Below, piece by piece: positions 46,544 to 57,490 of a DNA stretch of 64,000 nt; position 1 is the first letter of the stretch; each line of letters opens with the position of its first letter. Source of the DNA: Purpureocillium takamizusanense (taxonomy: Eukaryota; Ascomycota; Sordariomycetes; Hypocreales; Ophiocordycipitaceae); assembly GCF_022605165.1 (NCBI RefSeq), contig NC_063077.1, positions 1,178,001 to 1,242,000 of the forward strand, in the 5' to 3' direction. The notes under the pieces were generated by a model. It ran no database searches. It worked only from the letters and a program-made list of their open reading frames with translations, and had not been told where the DNA came from. A program made the translations under genes and the position numbers.

Positions 46544-47519
46544 ATGTCCACGTCAACGGTCCTCATCGTCGGCGCCACCCGCGGCCTCGGCGCCAGCCTC
46601 GTCCGCCAGTACGTCGCCCGTGCCGGCGCCACCGTCTTCGCCACCACGCGGTCCAACATCATCCCCAGCGGCTTCCCCGTCCCCGTCAAGTGGCTTCCGG
46701 GCATCGACCTCATGAGCCGCGACGCTGGCGACACGCTCGTCAAGCTCCTCAAGGACCCGCACGCCTCGCCGCCGCTCTCCACCGTGGTACGTCGCTTGGA
46801 CCCCATGACCATTGCGGCACACTGACGCCTCGAGCCTCTCAGATCATCACGGCCGGCCACTTCACCACCGAGGACCTCACAGCCGAAAAGGGCCCCAGCT
46901 GGGACGAGGAGCAGCGCATGTACACCACCAGTTCCATTGCCCCCGTCTTCCTCGTCCACCGCCTCGTCCGCGCCGGCCTGCTCGCCAGCGGTTCCCGCGT
47001 CGTCCTCGTTTCCTCCGAGGCCGGCAGCATCGCCCTACGCCACGATAAGGAGGGCGGCGGCAACTACGCCCATCACGCGAGCAAGGCCGCTCTCAACATG
47101 GTCGGCAAGCTGCTCAGCCTCGACCTCAAGGACAAGGGCGTCGTCGTGAGCATCGTGCACCCAGGCTTTATGCGTACCGAGATGACGGCCGGCGTCGGTT
47201 TCGACAAGTTTTGGGATCAAGGCGGAGGTATGACTGTCTTTGCTTGTCCGTGTCCGTCCCTTGCGCTCTCGTGCTGACCGACGCCTCTGCAACAGCCGTC
47301 ACGCCGGACGAGGCCGCCAAGAGCCTGGTCGAGTGGACCGACGGACTCGACATGTCCAAGTCGGGCGAGTACTGGGCACCCCGAGGCCCGCGTGAGTTGA
47401 ACCCTCACCCATTGCCCAGGCGGCGCGAGCGCTGACCAACTGAAATGACAGGCGATATTGGAACGGCCGAAGTGGTTCTCGGCAAGGATTTGTCGACGCC
47501 GCTACATCTCCCGTGGTGA
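46544..47519 (+). CDS. short-chain dehydrogenase/reductase family protein
   Basis: Exons 46544-46786, 46843-47227, 47296-47391 and 47452-47519 give 263 residues; all junctions keep frame. The cofactor loop is VGATRGLGASL (residues about 9-19), the TGxxxGxG-type Rossmann motif. A conserved VLVSSEAGSI strand carries the catalytic-serine position (about 138-139). The helix with the active-site lysine reads NYAHHASKAALNM (Lys about 162), followed by VVVSIVHPGFMRTEMT, the normal PG-motif region. The usual catalytic tyrosine four residues before the lysine appears to be His (about 158); the nearest Tyr is two residues earlier. The protein resembles cytosolic fungal NAD(P)-dependent SDRs of unknown substrate. 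It ends HLPW. The small final exon (22 codons) is supported by a CAG acceptor and GCTGAC branch point. Confidence 0.9.
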
Positions 47520-50500
47520 TTACACCGCGCCCATTGTATCGAGTAGCGACGAGGCTCGTATCAAGCAGATGCCAGCCTCGCCGTTGACTCAGTAAGCGGC
47601 GCATGGGGAAGTTAAGGGACGGGCACCGTCGGCCACCTCGGCTCATTGGCGCCCTGCCGGTCCACTATAGCAACGTTCCCGCTCCTGGCTCATCAAGGCC
47701 AGTGAACTGGCACTCGACGTAATCAATAGATGGCCGGGGCAAGGGGTTTGGGCCCCGTATCTGGAGCAGGACCCTGGCTGACATAGCTCGACTGTGGATT
47801 GTGTGTAATGAGCCGTGAAGAGAGCTATCCGCCTTGGGGATTAGTCCATTTCGCCGACATCACGGAAAGCCTTGAGATCATGATAGGGAAGCTCGTGCTC
47901 TCGTCGCCGAAAGGCAAGCGCCGATCCTGTAGATTGTAGCTTCGCCCGTTTGTATACAAACCTAGCTCCGCATAAGGTTCAGGACGCGTGATACCGGGGC
48001 CTGACGCGGCGCGCCCGCGGCTGGCATTCCTCTCGAGACGCTTCGTCCGGGTCCCCGTCGCCGACAAGGTTCACAAGAGATTGCCGGGCGAAAGAGGGCC
48101 ATTTGATTATATTAGTATACGTATTAGCTTGCCTGGCAGCGTCGTCCACAGAGGGTCGCGGTGGAGCATGTCGCCGAGGCCCGGCCTGGGCCCGGACACG
48201 AACGGCAAACGGGTTGGATCGAGAGTCAAAGTGGCACCCCCGGGTTTTTGGCTTTCTTGGCTCAGGGGCTGCGGGGCCACAATCCAGGGGTTCGTCTCTC
48301 GGGGTCCGTGGCGGCGCCCGCTGCAAGGCGAGCGTCACTGGAGATCCGGTGGGTTGGCGGGCGGGCCAAGGGAAGCAACGGGATGGAGTCATGGACGGGG
48401 GGCCCGCGCGAGAGCTGCGCTGCCCTTGCCTTTTTGCCTCTGTCATTGCACCCACAATAGAGGGCCCGGCTCGTTGGTTGATGAGTGAGCTGGATATCGG
48501 GAGTGGTACGAAGTAAGGCATGGAAATGCGATGGAGCTGTTGGCCCTGTGATGTGAGATGTCAAGGTTTTCTTCTCTCTTTTTCTTTCAGGCAATTGTTC
48601 CAAGGGGGCAGGAACGGCACCCTCCCGGTCCCGCCTGCTGTGGCGACGTCATCCGCCGGCAAGGCAGGGGCACCCGCCTGAACGAGCACATTCATTATGG
48701 CCTGGGCGAGGAGCGTTGGCATCTTGTTTGCGTTGGAGCTCCACCGGCATGGCATGCCTCTCTGCGGGCGCAGACAAGCAAAAGAAGTGCACCTCGCGCA
48801 TTGCCTGCCTCTCCGCCTCCTCGTTTGGTGCCTGGACGGGGGAATTACATGGTGGGTTTGTGGGCATGGATGCGTGCCCGCATTATTGGTGTGTCTGGTG
48901 GCAGGCCATGCATGGCATGGCGGTGCATGGCGCCCAACCCGGGGAATCCACAGAGTCGCACACCCGGTCGGTCGGTCGGTCGGTCGGTGGCACGTCAAAT
49001 ATGGCATTCTACATTAAATTTGACATTCGTAAACGGGTCCAATCAATCCTGCCATTTTAATGCCCGCCGTCTGTTCTTTTCCTAGCGGCGTCGCCTTTCG
49101 AGGCGGATACCCTCGCCTGCCTGTCCGGCTGAGGCCAGAATCGCCCGCCCGAAGGTCTCCAGCTGCATCGGTGGGCGTAGGTGGGCTGCGCACCTCAGCG
49201 GCGGCACCGACGCCCGGGCGGCCTCGGAGCCCGCCCGCCGGGCAGGCTGCAGGCGGGGTGCTGTGCGGCGGCAGCTGCCACCTGCCTAGGTAGTAGGTAC
49301 GGCACGAGTCACTGGGGCAGCCCGCTGGCACTCACCGCCGCCGCCACATGGAGGCAGCTTCCAGTCGCATCCATCGACCTCCGCTGCCCAACAGACAGAC
49401 AACCTGTGAATGGGGTTTACCAAGTACCAAGTACTGCTTTTACCTAAACGAGGTGCCGGCGTTCGACCTTGGTCTCGTCTCACCTTTCCCACGGCCTCGT
49501 CGCCAACACCACCGCTGGCATCACCGCTGCCCGCATCACACACCCGCATCGCACCGCATCGCTGTTTCTCTCAACAACGCACGCACGCAAGTTTATACCG
49601 GGGCATCAATTCTTTGCACATTCAAAGTACAGACACACGCACACACGCACACGGATTACTGCCAAGGGAGCAGCCGCGGTCCTTGTCTCGCCCGCATTGA
49701 CCGCACGCTTCCGCGGCACCACGACCACCATCCGCCAATCGATCGACGAGACCCCCCCTCCCCCTTTTCGTACGCAACTCTTAGCCCCCTGTCCATCGCA
49801 GCAAAGACCTCGAGCGACGTCGGCCGAGGCCACCTGACCACACCGCCGGCCCAGAGCAGCTCGTGGCATCCGATCGAGCAACAACCACCTCGTCCGTCCG
49901 AGCTCCTCCATCGTCCGCGGCTAGCAACTGCCCCCCCAACGTGCCCTGCCGTTGCCGCCAACCCCTTTCCAGACTGCGTGGCGCGCGCCGTCGAAGCCCA
50001 GGCACTCAAGCAGCCCGTCCGCCCAGCCAGCACCCCGGCAGCCACGGCCCCCCAGTTCGTTCGTCCTGGACGGGTCCAGTATTCCAGGTCGGTTGGCTCC
50101 ACCGTCCATCCCAACCCCGAAGCCCCACTCCATCCCCCCTATCCCTGGCAGTCAAAGTAGCAGCAGCAGCAGCCGCAGCCGCAGACGCAGACACAGACGC
50201 AGACGCAGACGCGGACTCGGACGCGGACGCAGACGCAGACGCAAAAGTAGTAGCAGGAGCGGCAGAAGCAGCAAGAATACATACTGGCACCCCTCCGCCC
50301 ACCCACTGTCCACGGCCACACGACAACAGCCGGGGTTGCGCCAGGGCCCTGCTATTACCGCCTTCCTCTAGCTGCTAGACTTTTGTTCCTTCGTGGTACC
50401 CAGTCGTTCTCTTTAGCTGCTAACAGCCGGCTGGCCCAGTATTAGACCCTGAGCCTCGCCCGTCAAACCGCGCTCCTCGCCACCCCCTTTTGTGCCTGAA

Positions 50501-51362
50501 CCCTCTCTCGTCGACCTTGCGCAGCCAACGACTCCCCACTGACGGCATCACCTCGACAAGCCCCCGTCGACACACAGCCGCCTACCGTTCGACTCGCCTG
50601 CCTCGCCCCCGGGCTGTCCTCCGCGACGACGGAGACGCTGCCGCCGCCAAGTTTGGCCGGCCCGCCCTCAAAACGGAAAAAAGGAGCTGTGGTGGGACAA
50701 CAAATGCCGTCCACCACCGCCGAGCAAACTCCATCAGCCAAACACCGATCGCCAACCCGCTTCCCTGTCCGCCTGCCCGCTCGCCCGCACGCGCCCGGCC
50801 CAGTCGCCTCTTCAGGTTCCGCGAAATCTCCCACGCGTTTCCTCGCCGCCCCTACTCTCACATCCAAACACATCCCAAACCCAAGCGCTGCTCCCCCCGT
50901 CGGCCGCAGATCAACACCCACGACTACCAGTTGTCCATCATCCACCGAGGGAGGCGCCCCTTTTCCTGGTGGTGTTGGCGTCGTCGCCAGTTCCGCCCGC
51001 CCTGGCCGAGGCCAGCCTGCCCCGCTAATAAACCTCCCGTTGCAGTGCAGTGCATCTCAGTAACTGCACTGCGCTGCGCTGCGCTGCGCTGGCTTCGCGT
51101 CGTGCTCCCGCTGCCCGTGGAGCCTATCCATCTGTTTCTCCCCCCTCCCCCCTTTGGTATGACACCGCGCTAGGCCTCGTGCGCCCGCGTCCAAGGAATT
51201 TACCACCTCTCGCTCGAGCCCCGTCGCCCGGTGCACCTGCAACTGCAACAGGCGTCGCCATCGATCGACTGGGTGTCTGGACACCAAACACCCATCGCCT
51301 CGTCGGCCTCTTCGTCGCCGTCTCGTGCCCAATCGTCATTCATCACAGCCGCCGCCGCAGCC
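47520..51362. other. intergenic; right half is the putative Pal1 leader
   Basis: 47.5-49.3 kb has no gene I can support. From about 49.35 kb the plus strand is strongly C-rich and stays so to the Pal1 start, suggesting a long promoter/5' untranslated region. An open frame at 49348-50160 is low complexity and lacks protein features. A CAGACG-type hexamer array lies at about 50157-50250. Confidence 0.55.
50157..50250. repeat. degenerate (CAGACG)n / (CAG)n array
   Basis: CAG trinucleotides grade into about ten CAGACG/CGGACG hexamers. Confidence 0.85.
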
Positions 51363-53605
51363 ATGTCCTTCTCAGACCCCTTTCAGCCAGGTGAGCAGCG
51401 TGTGCCCCTCGATTGTTTGACCCTCATTCCACGCAATCAGAGTTTCTGCACCGCAACCCACCGCATGCGTCTTCCCTCCCTCGCCAAGGGAGCCCTTGCC
51501 GCCCGCCTGCCCGCAGCATCCCAGGCAACCTGGCCAAGGCCGTCGGGCAGGTTGGCCGCCCACGGCCAGCGCTGCAAGCACGGCGAGCACTGCAACCGTT
51601 GCAGGCATTGCCCGCGGTCCACTCATCTAGCTGCCGTCCCTGTTGTGTCATGTGGGCGGGATTGTCGTGTTTCATGTCGTCTGCCTTTGCACGGATACTA
51701 CCCGGTTGCGTATGCGTAAATGCACTCGGCCGCCGGCTAACCTCGTCGTGTGAAGCAGGGCAGCAGCAACACCCGTCCGGCGCACAGTCCTCCTCTGCCG
51801 GCCTAACCATTAACCTCTCCTCAAACAACCCCTTTCGCAATCGCGCCGCCTCCCCTTCGAGCATCGAAGCCGCTTTCGCCTCCCCAGCCTCTCCGTTCGA
51901 CGACCCCCCTCGCCGGCCGCTGTCGCGAAACCCCTTTATCGACCAGGCTGCTCAGCTTCCTCTCCAGTCCCCCGGGGCCATGTCGACTCGTTCCGAAACC
52001 AAGTCTTTGTCTGCCGAGGACATTTTCGTACGTCCCTCCCCACCCGGCAGCCGCTCGGCCATGTTTGCGGCCAAGGACGTCATTGCGCTCCTGGCGTCGC
52101 CGCGCCACATGCCGGCTGGAACGCAACCGGGCCAGCGCATGAGACGCTAACACGCTCGGTAAATAGGACTCGTTGACGCTCGACGACAAGACCGCTGCCT
52201 CCTCCTCCTCCTCCTCTGCTGCCGCTGCCGCCGCCGCCGCCGCCGCGCCTGCCGCAACACGCCAGCCCATGGACCGCCAGTCTGCAACTGAACGAGGCGA
52301 GAGCCAGCCGGCCAACGGCAACCACCGTCCCACGCGATCTCAAGAGGAAGCCCTGAGAGCTCGAAAGCCACCACCCGCTGGTGCTGCTGCTGCGCGACCG
52401 CCCGGCGACTCACCTCAGCGCAAGCCCCAGCGCCGCCCCCGCCGAAATTCGGAGTCGTCCGTCATGGGCATCAACTCCCTCACGGCCGAGGAGATGAAGA
52501 TGATTGAAGCCAAGAGGTTGCGCGACAAGCAACGCCGCGAGCGCGAAGGGCGCTCTTCCGGCCGCGATGGCCAGGAGCCCCGTGAAGCCAAGGACGGTCG
52601 CGATGGCAAGGACAGCAAGGAGACGCGCGAGGGCAAGGACAGGAGCCGGTCGGGCCGACCGAGCCGTCGCCTGGACATCATCGACCAGCTGGACGCCACG
52701 AGCATATACGGAACGGGCCGTACGTCATTTCCCTCATCGCCCGCCACCGGTGCCCCTGCTGACCACATACAGTGTTCCACCACGACGGCCCCTTTGATGC
52801 CCTGAACCCCCATCGGAATCGGAAGAGCAGCCGGCGGGCCCCCATGCACGCGTTCCCCAAGGACTCTCTCAACAACTCACTCGGCGGTGCGGGGCCTCTT
52901 AACGCGAACCCCGATCACGCTGTGTTCATGGGCAATGCCACCGACGAAGCGTTCCGCGACTATGCCGGCGGCGCCAAGAACAAGAACGGCTACACTTACC
53001 CGACGCCTTCCAACGGAGAGACGGCGATATTCGACCCCATCGCTCGCGGGTCCGTCATCCACGGCGACGAGAGCGTCGGGCTCGGCACTTCGACGTTCCT
53101 TGAGGGCGCGCCGGCGGCGAGGGCAGCGATCGCGCGGAGACAGGCAGAGCAGGCGCAGGAGAGCTTCGAGGTGGGCATTCAGCGCAAGAAGTCGCTGGCC
53201 CAGCGCATCCGGCACATCAACAGGGGGCCCCGCGACATCACGCCGTCGGGCCGGCTGACGAACCCCGACGGCACCTATGGAAAACGGTCTCCAGACGGGA
53301 TAGCGACGGGCACCAGCGTCGGGTCCGACAACAACCCCTTCTTCGCTGAGTTCAGCAAGGGCGAGGAGACGCTCAGCGTCAAGGCCCGGGACGGCACCAT
53401 GTCGCCCTCGAGTCCTCCGCCCCCGGTGCCGCGTCGAGGATCGTCGGGCGGGCCGCTGGAGCGGCGGGCGACGACGGACGCCACCATGAGCGAGGAGGCG
53501 CCGCCGGCCAAGCCGATGGGGATCTTGGGCAGGATGAAGAGCCTGAAGGGAGGGCGACGGCCCAAGAACATTGACCATGGTTCATTGCCGGGGGCAGCCA
53601 CGTAG
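51363..53605 (+). CDS. pal1: Pal1-like cell morphogenesis/endocytic protein
   Basis: Exons 51363-51390, 51759-52027, 52167-52719 and 52773-53605 give 560 residues. Exon 1 encodes MSFSDPFQP plus one base, followed by a 368-nt first intron. The signature Pal1 region spans the third splice: LDIIDQLDATSIYGTG, then LFHHDGPFDALNPHRNRK and APMHAFPKDSLNN. A charged, Lys/Arg/Glu-rich coiled-coil-like stretch (AEEMKMIEAKRLRDKQRRERE) precedes it. NPF motifs occur at NNPFRNR, SRNPFID and DNNPFFAEF, plus a DPF near the start. These are ligands for EH-domain endocytic scaffolds such as Ede1/Pan1. In fission yeast Pal1 sits at cell ends and septa and maintains cylindrical shape; in budding yeast it is an early endocytic factor. 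Poly-Ser/Ala after the second splice is low complexity. Confidence 0.92.
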
Positions 53606-54429
53606 GGCAGAGGAAGAACGGCGCGCAGGGCCCGTACCGGCCGGGCTGTGTGACGGAAGCCGCGCCGTTGCGCAAGGGGGACGTATAGAAACCGCGCCGC
53701 GGCAGCCATGAGCGAGCACATGGGCAGCCTCGGAGCCGGGACGTGGGAACACCGCGACGCTCGAGGGCGACATGGAGACGACCGAGCCAGCCAAATGTTG
53801 CTGGCGATGTGGCTTCTTGTTCAATACTTTCAAACAGTGTGATGGAGTATTCTTTTTACATTGGCGCACGGGTCAGGGCTACGAGGGCAGGTCATACGCC
53901 AGAGAATCCCTAGGCAGATTGCTACGAATAACACTTTTGGTCATTCCAGCTGGGTATCGGCCTGATGCGGGTGATTTATTGTCGTGATGATTGCCGGGGG
54001 CCGTCCACCATGCGTGGGTGGTGTCGAGGGAAGCCAGCTGTGTCCCGCTGGCCAACCTAACCGATACGGGTGGGCCCGGATTTCCAACCGCCGTACATGA
54101 ACGTCGCCCAGACATCATCACCACCACCAACAACACACCCCCACCTCACAGAGTCCCAGACCACAAGCACGATCATGCCCGCAGCAGCAGTAGAACCCAT
54201 CCGCCCAAGCCAAGAAGCCGAACGGGAATGGGGCTCGCGGATCATGGGCTCCTTTCTCGCGCAGTGACCTCGACGCTCCGATCACGGTGGGGGGCCAAGG
54301 GCAACAACCAGCAACAACACCTCCCCGGAAAAGGCAACCCCGGACAGAGTGAAAGATAGATAGCCAGACCAGCAAGCAATAATTCCGAGCACACCATCAA
54401 CCAACTACCCGCCCGTCATCCCGAGCGAC
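53606..54429. other. intergenic
   Basis: Pal1 3' flank followed by the short promoter of the next gene. No gene seen. Confidence 0.7.
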
Positions 54430-56280
54430 ATGAAAGCAGCAGTCATGGACGGCGGTGACGGCGACGCTGACGCTGACGTGGACGAGGAGGGGGTTCCTCC
54501 GCAGGCCTCGCAGGCGAGCTCGCACTTTGCGCTCGACCCGGTGCCCGCGACGGTGCTGGCGGCGCGGGAGGCGGCGCGCAGGAACGCGGCGCGCGCGTTG
54601 GGGCCCTGCGGCGTGGGGTGCGCCGAGGTGGATGACGAGGCACTCCTGGGGGCGGGTGGGCTGGAGAGGGGGACCGTGGTGGGCGTGAGCTGTGAGGACG
54701 AGGATGGGTTTGGCCTGACGGTACGTACGTGCGTTTCTTGCTCTATCTTTTGCTCACCGTGGCTCATGCCTCCCCCCGTCCTTCTTGCGTCTTCCTACTC
54801 GCACGGTCAGTGTCCTACTTACTGATGTCTTTGAGGGCGAAAATAGCTGTGCCTCCAAGTGGTGGCCAGGGCGCTGCTCGCGCACGAGCACGACAAGGTG
54901 CTGGTGGTGACGCCTCGGCCGGCGGGCGTCTTGCTGCGTGCTCTGAGAGACGGCATCGCCGCGGAACTGCGCGCGAGGCGGGAAGCCGCTTCGGCGGAGG
55001 AGGCGGCGGTCGCGAGAGGGGTCTCCGGGGCGGAAGACGAAGAAGGTGGTGCTGCCGACAAGGGCGGTGCCGGGCGAGGCGAGGAAGATGCGGCGGCTGC
55101 TGCCGAGGTGCGGGCGTGTCTGGACAGGGTGATGCTGTCGTGCGTCTTTGACGTCGATGGGCTGTGGGAGGTGCTTGCGGAGCTGGACCGTCCGGCCGAG
55201 GGAGAGATGACGACGACGACGACGCCGCCGCCGCCGCCTGAGTCTTTGGTTCATGGACGGGCAGATGAAGTGGAAGGGAAACGACAGCAGCAGGTGGTCG
55301 ACACTGCGGCGGCGGCGCCGCTTTTGGAGATCCAAGACAGCGAGGACGAGGGCCTGACGCCATCACCGCGCTCGACACCGGGAGCACCGCAGCCTCATGC
55401 CACTGCAGAGCCGGACGGGGAGGCGACGACCGCGACTGAGACAGCACTGGGTGAGCACAGAGGAGCCGGCGACGGTCGTGAAAACGAAGGCCCCAGCATC
55501 GTCCTCGTCACGCACTTCTCGGCGCTCCTCACCTCGCTCTTCGCCCACCGCGAAAAGTCGGCCGCCCACTCGTCCCTGCAGCTGCTCGCCTCGCAGGCGC
55601 GCTACCTCTCGCGCAGCCTGCCCTCGCAGCCGCTCTTCATGCTCCTCAACTCGACATCCTCGTCGTCGTCTGCTCACGACGGCTCACGCGAGCCGGGCGC
55701 CACCGGGTCCGGTCCTGCTGCGGCCCCCGGTCCCGGTCCTGCTCCCGTTTCCGCTCCCGCCGGCGGCGGCAGCGCCATCACGACCAACAAACCGCTCGAC
55801 CCGACCCTCCGCTCCGTCTTCAACCCGCTGGCCCTCCCGCTGCCCGCCTACCGCGCCCCCCGCGCTGCCACCCGCCGCAACAAGCCGTCCTTTGGGCTCA
55901 TCTTTAGCCAGATACTCGACACGCACCTCCTCTGTACGCGCATGCCTCGCACGCGCGCCGACGCCGACGCCCTTTACGGCGGAAGCAGCAGCAACAGCAC
56001 GGGCGACGGTAATGCCGAAGACAACGGCTGCCGTCCCTTGCCACCCCAACGCCAGCACCAGCACCAGCAGCCGGGCGCCATCAAGTACGTCACCGTCGTC
56101 GAGGTCCTCCTCGACGAGATGGGCCTGTGGCAGGGCCGCGCGGGACCCCGCCCCAACAGGGAACAGCGATGGGGAGTCGTCGACGTCGTGGGCGGGCGCG
56201 TCGTCGACGCCTTTGCCCGGACGCAGAGGGTGTACGGCGAGATCCGCACGTCGGGCGGCTTCGGCGGCAGAAGGCCGTGA
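54430..56280 (+). CDS. protein of unknown function, possible degenerate RecA/Rad51-like fold
   Basis: Exons 54430-54720 and 54847-56280 give 574 residues. The splice joins LERGTVVGVSCEDEDGFGLT to LCLQVVARALL. That segment looks like the start of a RecA-type ATPase core (strand, loop, helix), but the loop EDEDGFGLT lacks the GKT/GKS of a Walker A motif. A later hydrophobic strand (IVLVTHFSALLTSLF) could be the Walker B position, followed by a Ser/Gln/Arg-rich helix and LPSQPLFMLLNS. Near the C-terminus, FGLIFSQILDTHLLCTRMPR and YVTVVEVLLDEMG resemble the final core strands. Large Gly/Pro/Ser and acidic low-complexity inserts separate these blocks. I think this is a filamentous-fungal Rad51-paralog-like protein that has lost ATP binding, but that is inference from pattern. 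Some inserts may hide further small introns. Confidence 0.7.
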
Positions 56281-57490
56281 CATAAGTTGCTGGCCGTATG
56301 CCTTACCTCGTCGTTGGCTTACTCCCCCCTCTTTCGGTTCGCAATGGGTCTTGCGTCCTCGACTGTTGTCAGGTCAGGTCAGGTCACCACGAGGGATTGA
56401 TGAACAAAGCAGGCATGGCATATGGGGGATACGATGGGTGTATATATACGTGCGGCACCAAGCCCCCAACGACAAGGTAGAACGACAAGGTAGCTTTCGA
56501 ATCGATTTACGTGCAAATTACCATCCCCCCCCCCCCCCCTTCTCCTGACTCTCCTTCTCCTCCCAGGCCCCCCCCCCCCCCCGCGCCCTTCTCTCACCAC
56601 ACAGCCCGCTCTCACACACACACAGATTTCACACACTTTGCCTCGCAATGGTTCACGTATCACAACATTTCGCTAATTCCCTAACCACCATATCCCCCTC
56701 CCCTGCCCTCCTCCCCTTCGCCTTTCGCATTCCCCTCCGCACAACCCACGCCATTCTCCCAACGTACAAAGACACACCATTCCCATCTCCCTTGCTCGCT
56801 CGCTCGCTCACTTGCGCCCATCAGTTCTCCATGCCCCATCACACACGGTTCAACCCATCTCCCGCACCTCCCTTCTTCGTCAGTCCGCCAAGGCCGGCCA
56901 TTCCGTCGTCCCTGGCCTCGGCGTCTCCTGCGTCGCCTTCCCCAACTTCACGCGGATCCCCCCCCACACTGAGGACCGCAAGAAAGGAACATTAAGACCA
57001 CCACCCCTTGCCACAGGCTCGGAAAAAAAAGTGAGGTATGGGTTTTGCCGCAAGACGAGAGAGGATAACGAAAAGAGGAAGAAGAAGAAGAAGAAAATGA
57101 AAAGAAGAGGGCTGGCCGTCGCGGACCGAACCAACCTCCCTTCTGCCTGTTCGCGGCCGGTGCGCGACGCTGCCTACATAGTCAACACACCCCGCCTCGC
57201 CTCTCTTGCCTCCACCCCCGGGCGAAGCATGCCAAAGTGCATCCCGTGACCCCTTCTGTCGCCTCGCTGCAAAGACCGCTTGCCGTATGCGAAAACTGTA
57301 GGCCGCTGGAGCCCCGCGCGCTGTCGGCGATGAGGGGCGGCTTCCAGCAGATGCGGAGGACGCGAAATGGGGCGTGAAAAAACATGGAGCGCAACGCAAA
57401 ACATGCCCTGCCCATGCAGCAAAGAGTTTCCTGGCAAGGAAAATTCTAGTCTATTCAGTGCGGGAGGCCTAACGCAGAGGATGTGGGCTG
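56281..57490. other. convergent 3' intergenic region
   Basis: Contains C homopolymer runs at about 56526-56540 and 56569-56582 and an A/G-rich stretch at 57060-57110. No gene seen. Confidence 0.7.
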
